A DNA stretch of 21,265 nucleotides from an uncultured Bacteroidales bacterium (GTDB lineage: Bacteria; Bacteroidota; Bacteroidia; Bacteroidales; UBA932): NCBI GenBank assembly GCA_937901105.1, contig CALCHD010000118.1, positions 1 through 21,265 on the forward strand. The letters run 5' to 3'. Below the pieces are notes generated by a model that was not told where the DNA came from, did no database searches, and saw nothing but the letters and a program-made list of their open reading frames with translations. The translations under genes and the position numbers were made by a program. Below, piece by piece: positions 6,902 through 14,516 of this stretch; within the stretch, counting starts at the first letter, position 1, and each line of letters opens with the position of its first letter.

Positions 6902-7951
6902 CTAAACGCACTTAATCTCGTCTATTCTCTTCTCAGCTCTGCTTATTAACCTATTAACATCTGAATCAGACAGCATAAACTTTCGCATATCTGAAATCAA
7001 ATTATCGCACTCCGCCGACTTATTTAACAACACGTTTACTACATATAAATTATATATAGCATCAACTTTTATATCATATTCTGCTAAACCTTTTCTATCC
7101 TTAATAATATCATATCCTTTGCTAATATCTTCCAACGCTTCTTCTAATCTACCCAGTCTTCTTTTCATAGCTCCAGAATAAATAAATACTTTTGCATGAT
7201 CTGATATTTCTGTATTTTGGAAAGAACAGTCTTTCGCTTGAGAATAAGCTTCTGTCGCAATTTTATTAGCTCTATCATTATAAAGTCTACCAGCATATAC
7301 GCCTATTGAAAAATAGAACTTCCAGTTATTAAACTTGTATGTCAGCAATTCTTCAAATAAATCAAGTGCTTTATTTGGTTTGGATGTTATTATTTGCTGT
7401 GCTTGAAAAAGAACTCCCCACTGCTCATTTATATTAGAAATGGACACCGGATTATTAACATAAGATTGAGCTATATTTCTCAATGACTTTTCAGCCTCTC
7501 TAACTATATCTTTATTAGTTTTATAAAGCGTAAAATATTGCTCTATTCCTTCATCCAATTTATTATTTGTACTTTCTTTTGCATAATCAAGCAACTGATT
7601 CTTAACTGCTTCCCAATCCCCTCTTTTATTTATGAATACCTGTAATTTAGGATGGGACGTCCTTTTAAAACATGTATAAGCTAATTTATATTCTTCAAAT
7701 GTTTTGTCTCCTATTACAGAATCAAAAATAAAGAATACCACATCTGCCCTTTCTGATATAAACTGATCATAAACTTTCTGCTGTCCGCCATCTCTATGAA
7801 GCATATCAAAATCTTTACATGATACAGCTAGGAAAATAATATCTATTCCTTTTTGGTCATAATCCACAGAAAGTTTATTTGCTACTGATCTGAATAAATC
7901 CATTTTTTCAGACAAATCTGTTGAACCGGCAATAAAGATTTTAATTTTCAT
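6902..7951 (-). CDS. DUF4062/TIR-like N-terminal domain plus TPR-like helices
   Basis: A 349-residue soluble protein. The first about 110 residues form an alpha/beta domain: KIKIFIAGSTDLSEKMDLFR at the start, then YDQFISERADVVFFIFD and GDKTFEEYKLAY. This order of strands and the late Glu-x-Tyr match the DUF4062/TIR-like group seen at the heads of many bacterial conflict proteins. From about residue 155 on the protein is helical, with TPR-like pairs (for example NKALDLFEELLTYKFNNWKF, then GRLEEALEDISKGYDIIK). No TM or signal peptide is seen. It lies between the FGE relic (20 bases upstream) and the sigma/RyR operon. It may be a sensor or scaffold in the same system. The family assignment is by eye and moderately sure. 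Confidence 0.65.
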   Translation of the reverse strand: MKIKIFIAGSTDLSEKMDLFRSVANKLSVDYDQKGIDIIFLAVSCKDFDMLHRDGGQQKVYDQFISERADVVFFIFDSVIGDKTFEEYKLAYTCFKRTSHPKLQVFINKRGDWEAVKNQLLDYAKESTNNKLDEGIEQYFTLYKTNKDIVREAEKSLRNIAQSYVNNPVSISNINEQWGVLFQAQQIITSKPNKALDLFEELLTYKFNNWKFYFSIGVYAGRLYNDRANKIATEAYSQAKDCSFQNTEISDHAKVFIYSGAMKRRLGRLEEALEDISKGYDIIKDRKGLAEYDIKVDAIYNLYVVNVLLNKSAECDNLISDMRKFMLSDSDVNRLISRAEKRIDEIKCV

Positions 7952-7971
7952 AAATACACAATTTATTAAGA

Positions 7972-8229
7972 TTAAAAAGTTATTTTTGATAGCACCAAAC
8001 GAAAACCTAGGTCGTCAAATTTTGCATATGAAGGGCTTGCATGACTACATGACACTCTACAAAAAGAAGGATTTGACTTATAACTTCCACCTCTGCATGA
8101 AACACTATATATCCATCCTTTTTGATAAGGATTATATATAGCTTTTCGCGAATAGGGACAAGCCCTATCTGCACACCATTCGAAAACATTACCACTCATA
8201 TCATAGACACCAAAGTTAATAAAAATAAT
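7972..8229 (-). pseudogene. 3' relic of a formylglycine-generating-enzyme (FGE-sulfatase/SUMF1) domain gene
   Basis: The frame encodes FGVYDMSGNVFEWCADRACP, later SCRGGSYKSNPSFCRVSC and a final DLGFRLV, the hallmark C-terminal third of FGE-like domains (normally MSGNVWEW, RGGSW, GFRL). The family usually needs 200-280 residues, so the N-terminal two thirds are missing. The homologous reading begins close to 8229, right beside an intrinsic terminator, and the frame stays open back to a TGA at 8311-8313 without sensible homology. A start at the ATG at 8199 would give 75 residues that cannot fold as a full domain. I read it as a deletion remnant, perhaps of a TIR-FGE gene; FGE domains are often tails of such proteins. 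Confidence 0.72.
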
Positions 8230-8232
8230 GTC

Positions 8233-8265
8233 TTTATAAAAAACAACCTCCGAATTTATCGGAGG
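8233..8265 (-). terminator. Intrinsic terminator downstream of the TIR-WD40 gene
   Basis: On the minus strand CCTCCGA, a five-base loop TAAAT, and TCGGAGG (8247-8265) form a perfect 7-bp stem followed by TTGTTTTTTAT. This is a convincing rho-independent terminator for the TIR-WD40 transcript. It separates that gene from the FGE relic. Confidence 0.8.
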
Positions 8266-8369
8266 CTGTCTATATTTTAATGAACATCTGGAACTGTTTC
8301 CAAATATTTTTCACATATCTTATTAAAATACCTAGGGCGCGTACTATATGAATTGTTGCCTTCACTGCT

Positions 8370-11261
8370 TTATTGTAAATAAAATTTTCTTCTTTCTTCA
8401 TCAGTTAGAGGATTTGATGAATATATAAGATTTATATAATTGAGAAATAGCGATTTGTCAAGCAAAACAATTTCATTGAACCCGGTATAGCCCATACATA
8501 AAACTGCTGAGTCATTTTTATTGAAAACAGGTTTGAAACAACGTCCACCACGAACATGATACTCCAACACCAATTCAGATGTTTCATAATTCCACACTTT
8601 AAGCCATCCATCCTGAGATGTTGCTGCTATGTATTTTCCCGAATTGCTCCATGATATTCCCTCAAACTTTATTTTCCACCTGACATAAGGTTCTAGAGTA
8701 TCTGTTTTATAATTCCAAATTTTCACAAGCTGGTCCTCTGAACAAAATACTATATCACCTTTTGAATTCACATCAGCATAGGCGATTCTATTACCTGCAG
8801 ATTTATAACATGCAACCCGTTTACCTGTATGAATATCAAAAACACTCAACATATATTCACCGCAAGCCAGCATATGTTTCCCGTCATTAAGGAATTGTAC
8901 TTTTCTCAACAAACCATTAGTCGCTTCAAGATTTATACTTCTATATATAGACTTTGATATCACATCAAAAATTAAGATTTCACCCCCTAACTCTGCACTG
9001 CACAAATATTTGCCGTCCCTACTAAAGGACAACGTTTTTATCAAATCACTGTTTCCATTTAAAGAAAATTTAAATTTACCATTATCACTATATACAGATA
9101 TCAATGAGTCACTTGCAGGAACTGCTATCAAACCAGAAGCTGCTGAATAAGCCATATCTTCAACTCTCTCCTTTCCCTCAAAATCAACGGTCCATACAAT
9201 GTCTTTAGAGATCTTGTTGATCTCATATAGAGATGATTTCCCGGCAACCAAGAAATTTAAGGAATCTTTATAAACAACAGATTCAAATTCAGGAGTATAA
9301 TCAAAATCACAAGTTTCAATGTACTTGAACTTGCCAAGCAATTTTGCATTATGGTCTTTTGATGTAGTAATTATCCAATTGCCGTCTTCAGAAATATCTA
9401 CATGAGTTATCTCATCATTATGCAGTTTCATTCTATGAGAGAAACTCGGCTTTGGCATTAAATCCAAAACGGCAAGTTCCCCTTTTGAATCACCTGTCAC
9501 GAGTAATTTTCCAGGAGATATTGCAGCTGATTTGATAGGATAATTATGAGATTTTATTCTATAGATAGCTTTCATATCTTCTTCATTGATAATCATCATG
9601 AACTTTCCCTCCGCAACATACAGTCTTCCATCTCTTGCAAAAAAACATTCTGTAATCTCTATTTTTTTATTATCCGTTTTATTTTCATATGTAGATTTCA
9701 TAACTTTATTCTGCTCAAGATCAACAGTAAAAAGTTCTGGCAACAGCAATCCGGTAAAGTATAATTTTTTAGCATCAGAAGAAAAGCACATTGAAGAAAA
9801 GAAGGATACGGATTTAACTTTCCCTTTATACTTACTTTGTTTTTGTAAAATATCAACTACCATATATTCATCTGAAGAAGATGCAAAAGCGAGATATTTT
9901 TCATCTGAACTAAACTCCAAAAAATTGACTCCCAATTGGAAATTCACTTCATAATAATGAAAATCTTGAGTTTGATTATCAACTATAACCACAAATTCTT
10001 TTTCAGAATTCTTAATTATGGCTGCCGCAAGCAATTTTGATGGACTGAACAAAATTTTGTCCATTTTAAATCCATTTACATGAATATTCAGGGGAGAATC
10101 ATGCAATTTCTTTCCTGTCCTCACATCAAACAACCCGCTGAATCCATCATCTCCAAAAATCAGCAAAGAAGATGCATCTCTCTCAAAAACTGCATATTCA
10201 CATTTATATCTCTCCGCATCAAATGTCTTTAATGAAACATATTCACATGGAGAAGCCTCATTGCTTGAATTAATGTATGAGCCTCTTGAAGAAAAAGCAG
10301 TCTTTAGGGCAAAATCTACTTCATGGATATCAAGTCCTTCTTTATCCAATTGTCTACAAATCTCTCCGGCAAGTCTTTGCGCATCATATAACTCACCAGC
10401 ATCAACCAATTGATGTATGATTTGCGCAATATACCTTCCCCTACTGACCATCATCTCCCTATTGGCTTTTCTAACTTTAGCATACTCTATATCAAGCATT
10501 GATTTTTGCATGACTATACTGTCATTTGCATCCAACAACATTTCATGCTGCAGGATTAGACTATCATTATAATTGCCAAGCAATACATTAGTAGAATCCA
10601 ATTGTTTGTTTTGGGTTTCTATTTTTTCATATTGTCTGTTCAATTCAAGATTCTTGTTTACAATAATACCGGCAACCGCCAAAGAAATAGCCAACATTAC
10701 AACAAGCAAGCAAATTGCTGATATAAGCCTGCGTCTCTTTTCCCTTCCATATCTGTTCCATAACAGATCAAACTGCAAACCAAACATTCTTGCCACTACC
10801 TTTACCATAGCAGCATCCCTTCCCATTTCATTAATATTGATACCAAGAAGTTCTTTCTCTCCTGTCAGACTTTTCAGATTAGATGGGAAACATTCATCTT
10901 CAGAAACACTGGAATTTGGCGTTCCTTCCACAATAAAAGGAATAATATACTCAACTTTATCTGTATCAATAAATCGTTGTACCTCCTTGCTAACCCAAGG
11001 AGATTTTGCCGCCCTTGGAGAACAAATCACTATCAGATATCTGGAATTATCAAGTGCCTGTTCTATTGAACGTGCCAACAAACCACCACTCAAATCTGTT
11101 GTATCTTTGAATATAGGTCTGACAAAAGAAGGAATACTTATATTCTGTCTTCTTGCCACTGATGGAATTTTGTAATGTTCCAACTTTTTCTGAAGCCAGG
11201 ATGCCCATTTTTCATCTTCTCTCTTGTAGCTTATAAATGCTTGATATTTTTTCACTTCCAT
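8370..11261 (-). CDS. TIR-TM-coiled coil-WD40 protein
   Basis: A 963-residue protein. Residues 5-165 form a TIR domain (KYQAFISYKREDEKWASW; SPWVSKEVQRF with candidate catalytic Glu93), followed by WNRYGREKRRR and a TM helix at about 180-202. A polar coiled-coil stretch (about 203-270) and a short helical region precede a WD40-type beta-propeller from about residue 345 to 945. Blade signatures include FSPSKLLAAAI, ISEDGNWIITTSKDHNAKL, FSRDGKYLCSAELGGEILIF and WSNSGKYIAATSQDGWLKVW. The TIR and juxtamembrane parts resemble those of the TIR-STING protein, so the two share a membrane-tethered TIR architecture with different sensors. WD40 repeats often detect proteins or phage parts. It is read alone, with a terminator downstream. 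The stop at 8370 may be premature (see findings). Confidence 0.9.
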   Translation of the reverse strand: MEVKKYQAFISYKREDEKWASWLQKKLEHYKIPSVARRQNISIPSFVRPIFKDTTDLSGGLLARSIEQALDNSRYLIVICSPRAAKSPWVSKEVQRFIDTDKVEYIIPFIVEGTPNSSVSEDECFPSNLKSLTGEKELLGININEMGRDAAMVKVVARMFGLQFDLLWNRYGREKRRRLISAICLLVVMLAISLAVAGIIVNKNLELNRQYEKIETQNKQLDSTNVLLGNYNDSLILQHEMLLDANDSIVMQKSMLDIEYAKVRKANREMMVSRGRYIAQIIHQLVDAGELYDAQRLAGEICRQLDKEGLDIHEVDFALKTAFSSRGSYINSSNEASPCEYVSLKTFDAERYKCEYAVFERDASSLLIFGDDGFSGLFDVRTGKKLHDSPLNIHVNGFKMDKILFSPSKLLAAAIIKNSEKEFVVIVDNQTQDFHYYEVNFQLGVNFLEFSSDEKYLAFASSSDEYMVVDILQKQSKYKGKVKSVSFFSSMCFSSDAKKLYFTGLLLPELFTVDLEQNKVMKSTYENKTDNKKIEITECFFARDGRLYVAEGKFMMIINEEDMKAIYRIKSHNYPIKSAAISPGKLLVTGDSKGELAVLDLMPKPSFSHRMKLHNDEITHVDISEDGNWIITTSKDHNAKLLGKFKYIETCDFDYTPEFESVVYKDSLNFLVAGKSSLYEINKISKDIVWTVDFEGKERVEDMAYSAASGLIAVPASDSLISVYSDNGKFKFSLNGNSDLIKTLSFSRDGKYLCSAELGGEILIFDVISKSIYRSINLEATNGLLRKVQFLNDGKHMLACGEYMLSVFDIHTGKRVACYKSAGNRIAYADVNSKGDIVFCSEDQLVKIWNYKTDTLEPYVRWKIKFEGISWSNSGKYIAATSQDGWLKVWNYETSELVLEYHVRGGRCFKPVFNKNDSAVLCMGYTGFNEIVLLDKSLFLNYINLIYSSNPLTDEERRKFYLQ

Positions 11262-11324
11262 ATATAGTTGCAGCTATAAAACAGTATTTCATCAGTAAAT
11301 ATACAATAATAAAACAAATTCCCC

Positions 11325-11332
11325 TACCTTTG
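11325..11332 (+). promoter_or_regulatory. Candidate -7 box (TACCTTTG) for the ADP-ribosylglycohydrolase
   Basis: TACCTTTG fits the Bacteroidetes TAnnTTTG consensus and lies 55 bases before the ATG at 11388, in the divergent gap shared with the TIR-WD40 gene. No TTTG is present at the ideal upstream distance, so confidence is limited. Confidence 0.4.
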
Positions 11333-11387
11333 ATGATAGACAACCCACCCAACAAACCTCTATATTCCAAACATTAACTCAGATAAT

Positions 11388-12404
11388 ATGAAACCATATA
11401 ACAAACACTTGAACAAAATCAAAGGATCTATCGTAGCGGGAGCTGTGGGGGATGCATTGGGATATCCGGTTGAGTTCATGAGTCATGAGCAGATCATAAA
11501 GAGATATGGCTCTCCCGGTATAACAAGACATGAGCTTAGGGAGGGTAAAGCACTAATTTCAGATGATACACAGATGACACTGTTTACCGCATGCGGCATC
11601 TTGAATTCCAAGAGAGACAAGCTGGGTATGTCTTCATCAATCTGCAGAGCTTATATTGAGTGGCTGTATACACAAGGTGGCACAAAGAAGAGGCTTTTCA
11701 AAGAGTGCAGCATTACCGGCATTAAGGAACTCAATGCCAACAGGGCACCTGGAATCACGTGCATCTCTTCTCTTACAGCCATTGCAAACGGCAGAGAACA
11801 TGTGAATTCGAGCAAAGGTTGCGGAGGAGTGATGAGGATTGCCCCAATTCCATTATTTGGAATGGCTCACAACTGGAAAATTGAAGAATGTTGTACACTT
11901 GCTGCGGATGCATCGGAAATCACCCATCAGCACCCCTTGGGATACCTTCCGTCGGCTCTGCTCTCATACATCATTTTCAATGCGGCAGAAGATGACGCTC
12001 CATCAAAGGAGAGACTGCAAGGTTACATCATGGAAGGATTGGAGGCTGTGAAAAAACTTTTCCCCCACACTCCTTTCGTTAAAGATCTGGAAGAAATTGT
12101 CGGGAAGGCAAAAAATCTTGCAAATACCGAAATGGAAGATATTGATGCTATCACCAAGATTGGTGAAGGATGGGTTGCTGAAGAGACTTTGGCTATTGCA
12201 ATTTATTGTGCCCTCAAATACTGGGACAATGTAGAGAAAGCTCTGGTTGCTTCTGTGAACCATTCGGGAGACAGCGATTCCACCGGTGCCGTAACAGGGA
12301 ATATCATTGGAGCGCTGCTGGGGTATGATGCAATTCCCGATTTTTACAAGGAAAATCTGGAGCTTAGAGACCTGATTGAAAAAACATCAGAAGATTTGGC
12401 GTAA
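11388..12404 (+). CDS. ADP-ribosylglycohydrolase family protein (DraG/ARH-like)
   Basis: A 338-residue protein of normal family length. It begins KIKGSIVAGAVGDALGYPVE, then carries LISDDTQMTL (Ser58-Asp59-Asp60-Thr61) and near the end NHSGDSDSTGAVTGNIIGAL (Asp295, Asp297, Thr299). These are the two metal-binding motif sets of DraG/ARH1/ARH3-type enzymes, and all key residues are present, so it should be active. The family removes ADP-ribose from proteins or nucleic acids, or cleaves small ADP-ribose derivatives, with two Mg ions. It is cytoplasmic, with no signal peptide. It is divergent from the TIR-WD40 gene across a 126-base gap with its own candidate promoter, and sits between the TIR island and a tRNA. 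It may reset ADP-ribose signals made by the TIR proteins, or it may be a housekeeping neighbour. Confidence 0.92.
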   Translation: MKPYNKHLNKIKGSIVAGAVGDALGYPVEFMSHEQIIKRYGSPGITRHELREGKALISDDTQMTLFTACGILNSKRDKLGMSSSICRAYIEWLYTQGGTKKRLFKECSITGIKELNANRAPGITCISSLTAIANGREHVNSSKGCGGVMRIAPIPLFGMAHNWKIEECCTLAADASEITHQHPLGYLPSALLSYIIFNAAEDDAPSKERLQGYIMEGLEAVKKLFPHTPFVKDLEEIVGKAKNLANTEMEDIDAITKIGEGWVAEETLAIAIYCALKYWDNVEKALVASVNHSGDSDSTGAVTGNIIGALLGYDAIPDFYKENLELRDLIEKTSEDLA

Positions 12405-12417
12405 TTATCAATTTAAT

Positions 12418-12448
12418 TTTGCACTTTAAAAAATAGTTTCTATATTTG
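12418..12448 (+). promoter_or_regulatory. Bacteroidetes promoter of the tRNA-Lys gene
   Basis: TTTG (12418-12421) and TATATTTG (12441-12448) are separated by exactly 19 bases, matching the Bacteroidetes TTTG-N19-TAnnTTTG promoter. The tRNA begins 17 bases after the -7 box. This is the clearest evidence in the window that the host is a member of Bacteroidetes. Confidence 0.85.
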
Positions 12449-12465
12449 CAGTCCCAAAACGGGAT

Positions 12466-12538
12466 GATTCGCTAGCTCAGCAGGTAGAGCACAACACTTT
12501 TAATGTTGGGGTCCTGGGTTCGAGCCCCAGGCGGATCA
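12466..12538 (+). tRNA. tRNA-Lys (anticodon UUU)
   Basis: A full cloverleaf can be drawn. The acceptor is GATTCGC (12466-12472) with GCGGATC (12531-12537) and discriminator A. The D arm contains GCTCAGCAGGTAGAGC. The anticodon stem CAACA/TGTTG encloses CTTTTAA, giving TTT at 12499-12501. The T arm is CTGGG TTCGAGC CCCAG. The gene does not encode the complete CCA (only A-C-A follows), so CCA must be added or completed by the nucleotidyltransferase. It is transcribed as a single gene between its own promoter and terminator. Confidence 0.95.
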
Positions 12539-12542
12539 CAAG

Positions 12543-12583
12543 AAAAGCCTTCAGAGTCAAATTCTGAAGGCTTTTTTCTTTTC
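12543..12583 (+). terminator. Strong intrinsic terminator of tRNA-Lys
   Basis: AGCCTTCAGA (12546-12555) pairs perfectly with TCTGAAGGCT (12563-12572) around the loop GTCAAAT, then follows CTTTTTTCTTTT. The flanking A run pairs with the T tract, so it can act on both strands and may also end transcripts of the convergent fimbrial operon. Confidence 0.88.
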
Positions 12584-12612
12584 ATTTCAACCGTCATGCC
12601 TCACAGCCAGCC

Positions 12613-13482
12613 CTATATCTCTTCATTGAGGCTGTAGGTGGCCTCCCAGTCTTCCGCCTTTATTACAAGGCTGGTGTATGAGTAATCCACATCCATAACA
12701 ATGTCAGACATGTGGGGTGTATGCATGTCGTATCCGTTCTCCTCCAGGTATTTGCCTATAGGGATGTCCTTATCTATCAGGGTCTCCCCTATACTGCCGT
12801 CTATCTCCCTTTTCTTTATCAGCAGTGAGAGGATGATATTCTCGGTATCAGGCTGCCTAAGAATGCGCCCGCGGAATTGGGTGTAGTAGTCCCCCATATC
12901 AAACAGCTTCATATTGCTGGATACATTGCCGGCAAGGAACCGCCTGTCTACATAGAATCCCTGCGTTCCGCATACAAGCTCCATGGATGCATCAAAGTCT
13001 ACCCCTATCCACCCCTGCAGGCAGATGTCCACGGTGGCAAACTCCTTGTGGGGCACAACCTTCAGTGAGGACTCCTCCCCCATAGTGCTTATTGTATCGG
13101 TGGAGAAGAAGAGCGAGTCAGCCGGCAAGCCCGGCAAGTGCTGCAACGACGTATACAATGAAAACGACTCATTCAGGCTGGTGCCGCCGCGGGCGTTGCC
13201 CCAAAGCAGGCATTGCACTCCAGTATTCCTGGGCACTTCCACCACATACGGGGATGAGTAGGAGCGCCTGTACACCGTATCTTTAAAAAGGAGCTCTCCC
13301 GATGGAGAGAACAGCCACATCTGCCACTCCCTTATGCTTTTGTCCACCTGTGAGAAGTCCACCTCAAGATAGCACGGGCACGGATCCCTGTCCTCCAGGA
13401 CTGTACACCCGGGGAGGGAAATGATGCCGGCAAGCAGAGAGCCTGCCAGCATAATCCCGACAGTAATTCTAGAACTCCACAT
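12613..13482 (-). CDS. FimB/Mfa2-family fimbrial anchor lipoprotein
   Basis: A 289-residue protein. The start ATG at 13482 overlaps the fimbrillin stop by 14 bases; a TTG at 13494 is a weaker option. The N-terminus has a signal peptide ending in a lipobox, ISLPGC, giving a lipid-anchored Cys26. Soon after comes DRDPCPCYLEVDFSQVD, the CPC-containing entry strand seen in Mfa2/FimB anchors. The rest is beta-rich, with motifs such as LLWGNARGGT and a repeated strand-turn layout expected of two transthyretin-like domains. In Porphyromonas gingivalis Mfa2 anchors the Mfa1 fimbria in the outer membrane and limits its length. Its position straight after the fimbrillin gene supports the same job here. 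Confidence 0.85.
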   Translation of the reverse strand: MWSSRITVGIMLAGSLLAGIISLPGCTVLEDRDPCPCYLEVDFSQVDKSIREWQMWLFSPSGELLFKDTVYRRSYSSPYVVEVPRNTGVQCLLWGNARGGTSLNESFSLYTSLQHLPGLPADSLFFSTDTISTMGEESSLKVVPHKEFATVDICLQGWIGVDFDASMELVCGTQGFYVDRRFLAGNVSSNMKLFDMGDYYTQFRGRILRQPDTENIILSLLIKKREIDGSIGETLIDKDIPIGKYLEENGYDMHTPHMSDIVMDVDYSYTSLVIKAEDWEATYSLNEEI

Positions 13483-14515
13483 TGTTATTATCAATTACAT
13501 CCCAGTCCAGAACAGTCATTGTTGCAAGCAAAGTCCCCTTTTCCACATCTTTATTGGGGTCCAGCGAACCAGGCCTTTTAATTGTCACATCAATAGAGTA
13601 GCAGCTGTTTCTGGATATCCCCTTTATTGGAATAGGGTAATAGTAGGTTGTACCGTCAAGTTTTCCCTCCAGCACAATCCTGGTAAACTTATTTCCTCCA
13701 GTCTCACTTTCAAGGGCATTTTCATAGCAGTAAAAGTAATGGGGCACAGAGTACCCGTCGTCATATATAGGGGAGGCAACAGCATCAGCTATCAGCCCAT
13801 CCATAACACAGCCCTTTGAATCGTCATCAACATATTTGCCGTTATTGAGAACCAGAAAATTGTCTCCTGCCCCATTGTAAATGAACTTGCTTGCCTGCAC
13901 ATTTATAAGATACGCCTTAAGGTCTGTAAGCGGCATTCCTTCATAAGGTCCGCCTGCAAAGGCCGTCTTTATTGAATTCACCTTAATTCTGGCAACCAGC
14001 CTGCGGATTGTAAAGGAAACGGTAGAAGCCAGCTGCAGCTGCGCCTCTGTTCCGCCAATCATAATGAAGTTCTTCACATTCTCATCCTTCAGGGATGCTG
14101 TCTGCTCCTCAAACAATGCCCGTGTATTTATCCCTTTCCAGTTTACCCTATGGGAGTTTGCAACTGCATAGATCATCTTCTTGCCTGTGGTTGTCTGCAC
14201 CTCCAGATTTGTGAGGTTTCCAAGATCTGCACCGGTAAACTTCCTGTATCCGTCCAGCACACCGTCATCAGGCTTGCCTTCATTAATCCTGAATACAAAG
14301 ACCTCCAGCGTCTGGATATTGTTGTCATACGCCTGGGTGCCATGCCCGTCACCAACGGCTTTTGTGCCGGATCCTCCTCCCCACGATTTACTGTCGGGAG
14401 CAAGTGACAAATAGAGGACACTCTCCATTCCCGGTTCTACATTCTCAATCACATCATCTTTGCTGCAGCTGCACAAAATCGACAACACTGCAATGAACAT
14501 CACTAGTCTTCTCAT
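13469..14515 (-). CDS. Fimbrillin (Mfa1/FimA-type fimbrial subunit)
   Basis: A 348-residue lipoprotein precursor. It starts MRRLVMFIAVLSILCSCSKD with the lipobox LCSC (Cys17). The frame also opens upstream, but the ATG at 14515 gives the proper signal peptide and follows the previous stop by one base (TGA-T-ATG), a coupled start. The mature part has the fimbrillin N-terminal layout: YLSLAPD, then IQTLEVFVFRIN, the turn KKMIYAVANSHR, and TVSFTIRRLVARIKVNSIKT. It ends in a beta-strand rich tail (TMTVLDWDVIDNNNVEF). Fimbrillins polymerise by donor-strand exchange after lipid export. It is the probable shaft subunit, followed by its anchor and preceded by accessory genes. Confidence 0.86.
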   Translation of the reverse strand: MRRLVMFIAVLSILCSCSKDDVIENVEPGMESVLYLSLAPDSKSWGGGSGTKAVGDGHGTQAYDNNIQTLEVFVFRINEGKPDDGVLDGYRKFTGADLGNLTNLEVQTTTGKKMIYAVANSHRVNWKGINTRALFEEQTASLKDENVKNFIMIGGTEAQLQLASTVSFTIRRLVARIKVNSIKTAFAGGPYEGMPLTDLKAYLINVQASKFIYNGAGDNFLVLNNGKYVDDDSKGCVMDGLIADAVASPIYDDGYSVPHYFYCYENALESETGGNKFTRIVLEGKLDGTTYYYPIPIKGISRNSCYSIDVTIKRPGSLDPNKDVEKGTLLATMTVLDWDVIDNNNVEF

Positions 14516-14516
14516 A

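Noticed and set aside
8007..8195. A second minus-strand frame of 62 codons over the FGE relic
   Set aside because: The other frame carries MSGNVFEW, RGGSY and GFRLV, so this one is a shifted shadow.
10573..11175. A 200-codon plus-strand open frame opposite the TIR-WD40 start
   Set aside because: It is antisense to the TIR domain, whose motifs are clear, and its composition is that of a mirrored coding frame.
12466..12538. tRNA-Lys as an attachment site for the TIR island
   Set aside because: I found no integrase gene and no second copy of the tRNA 3' end in the window.
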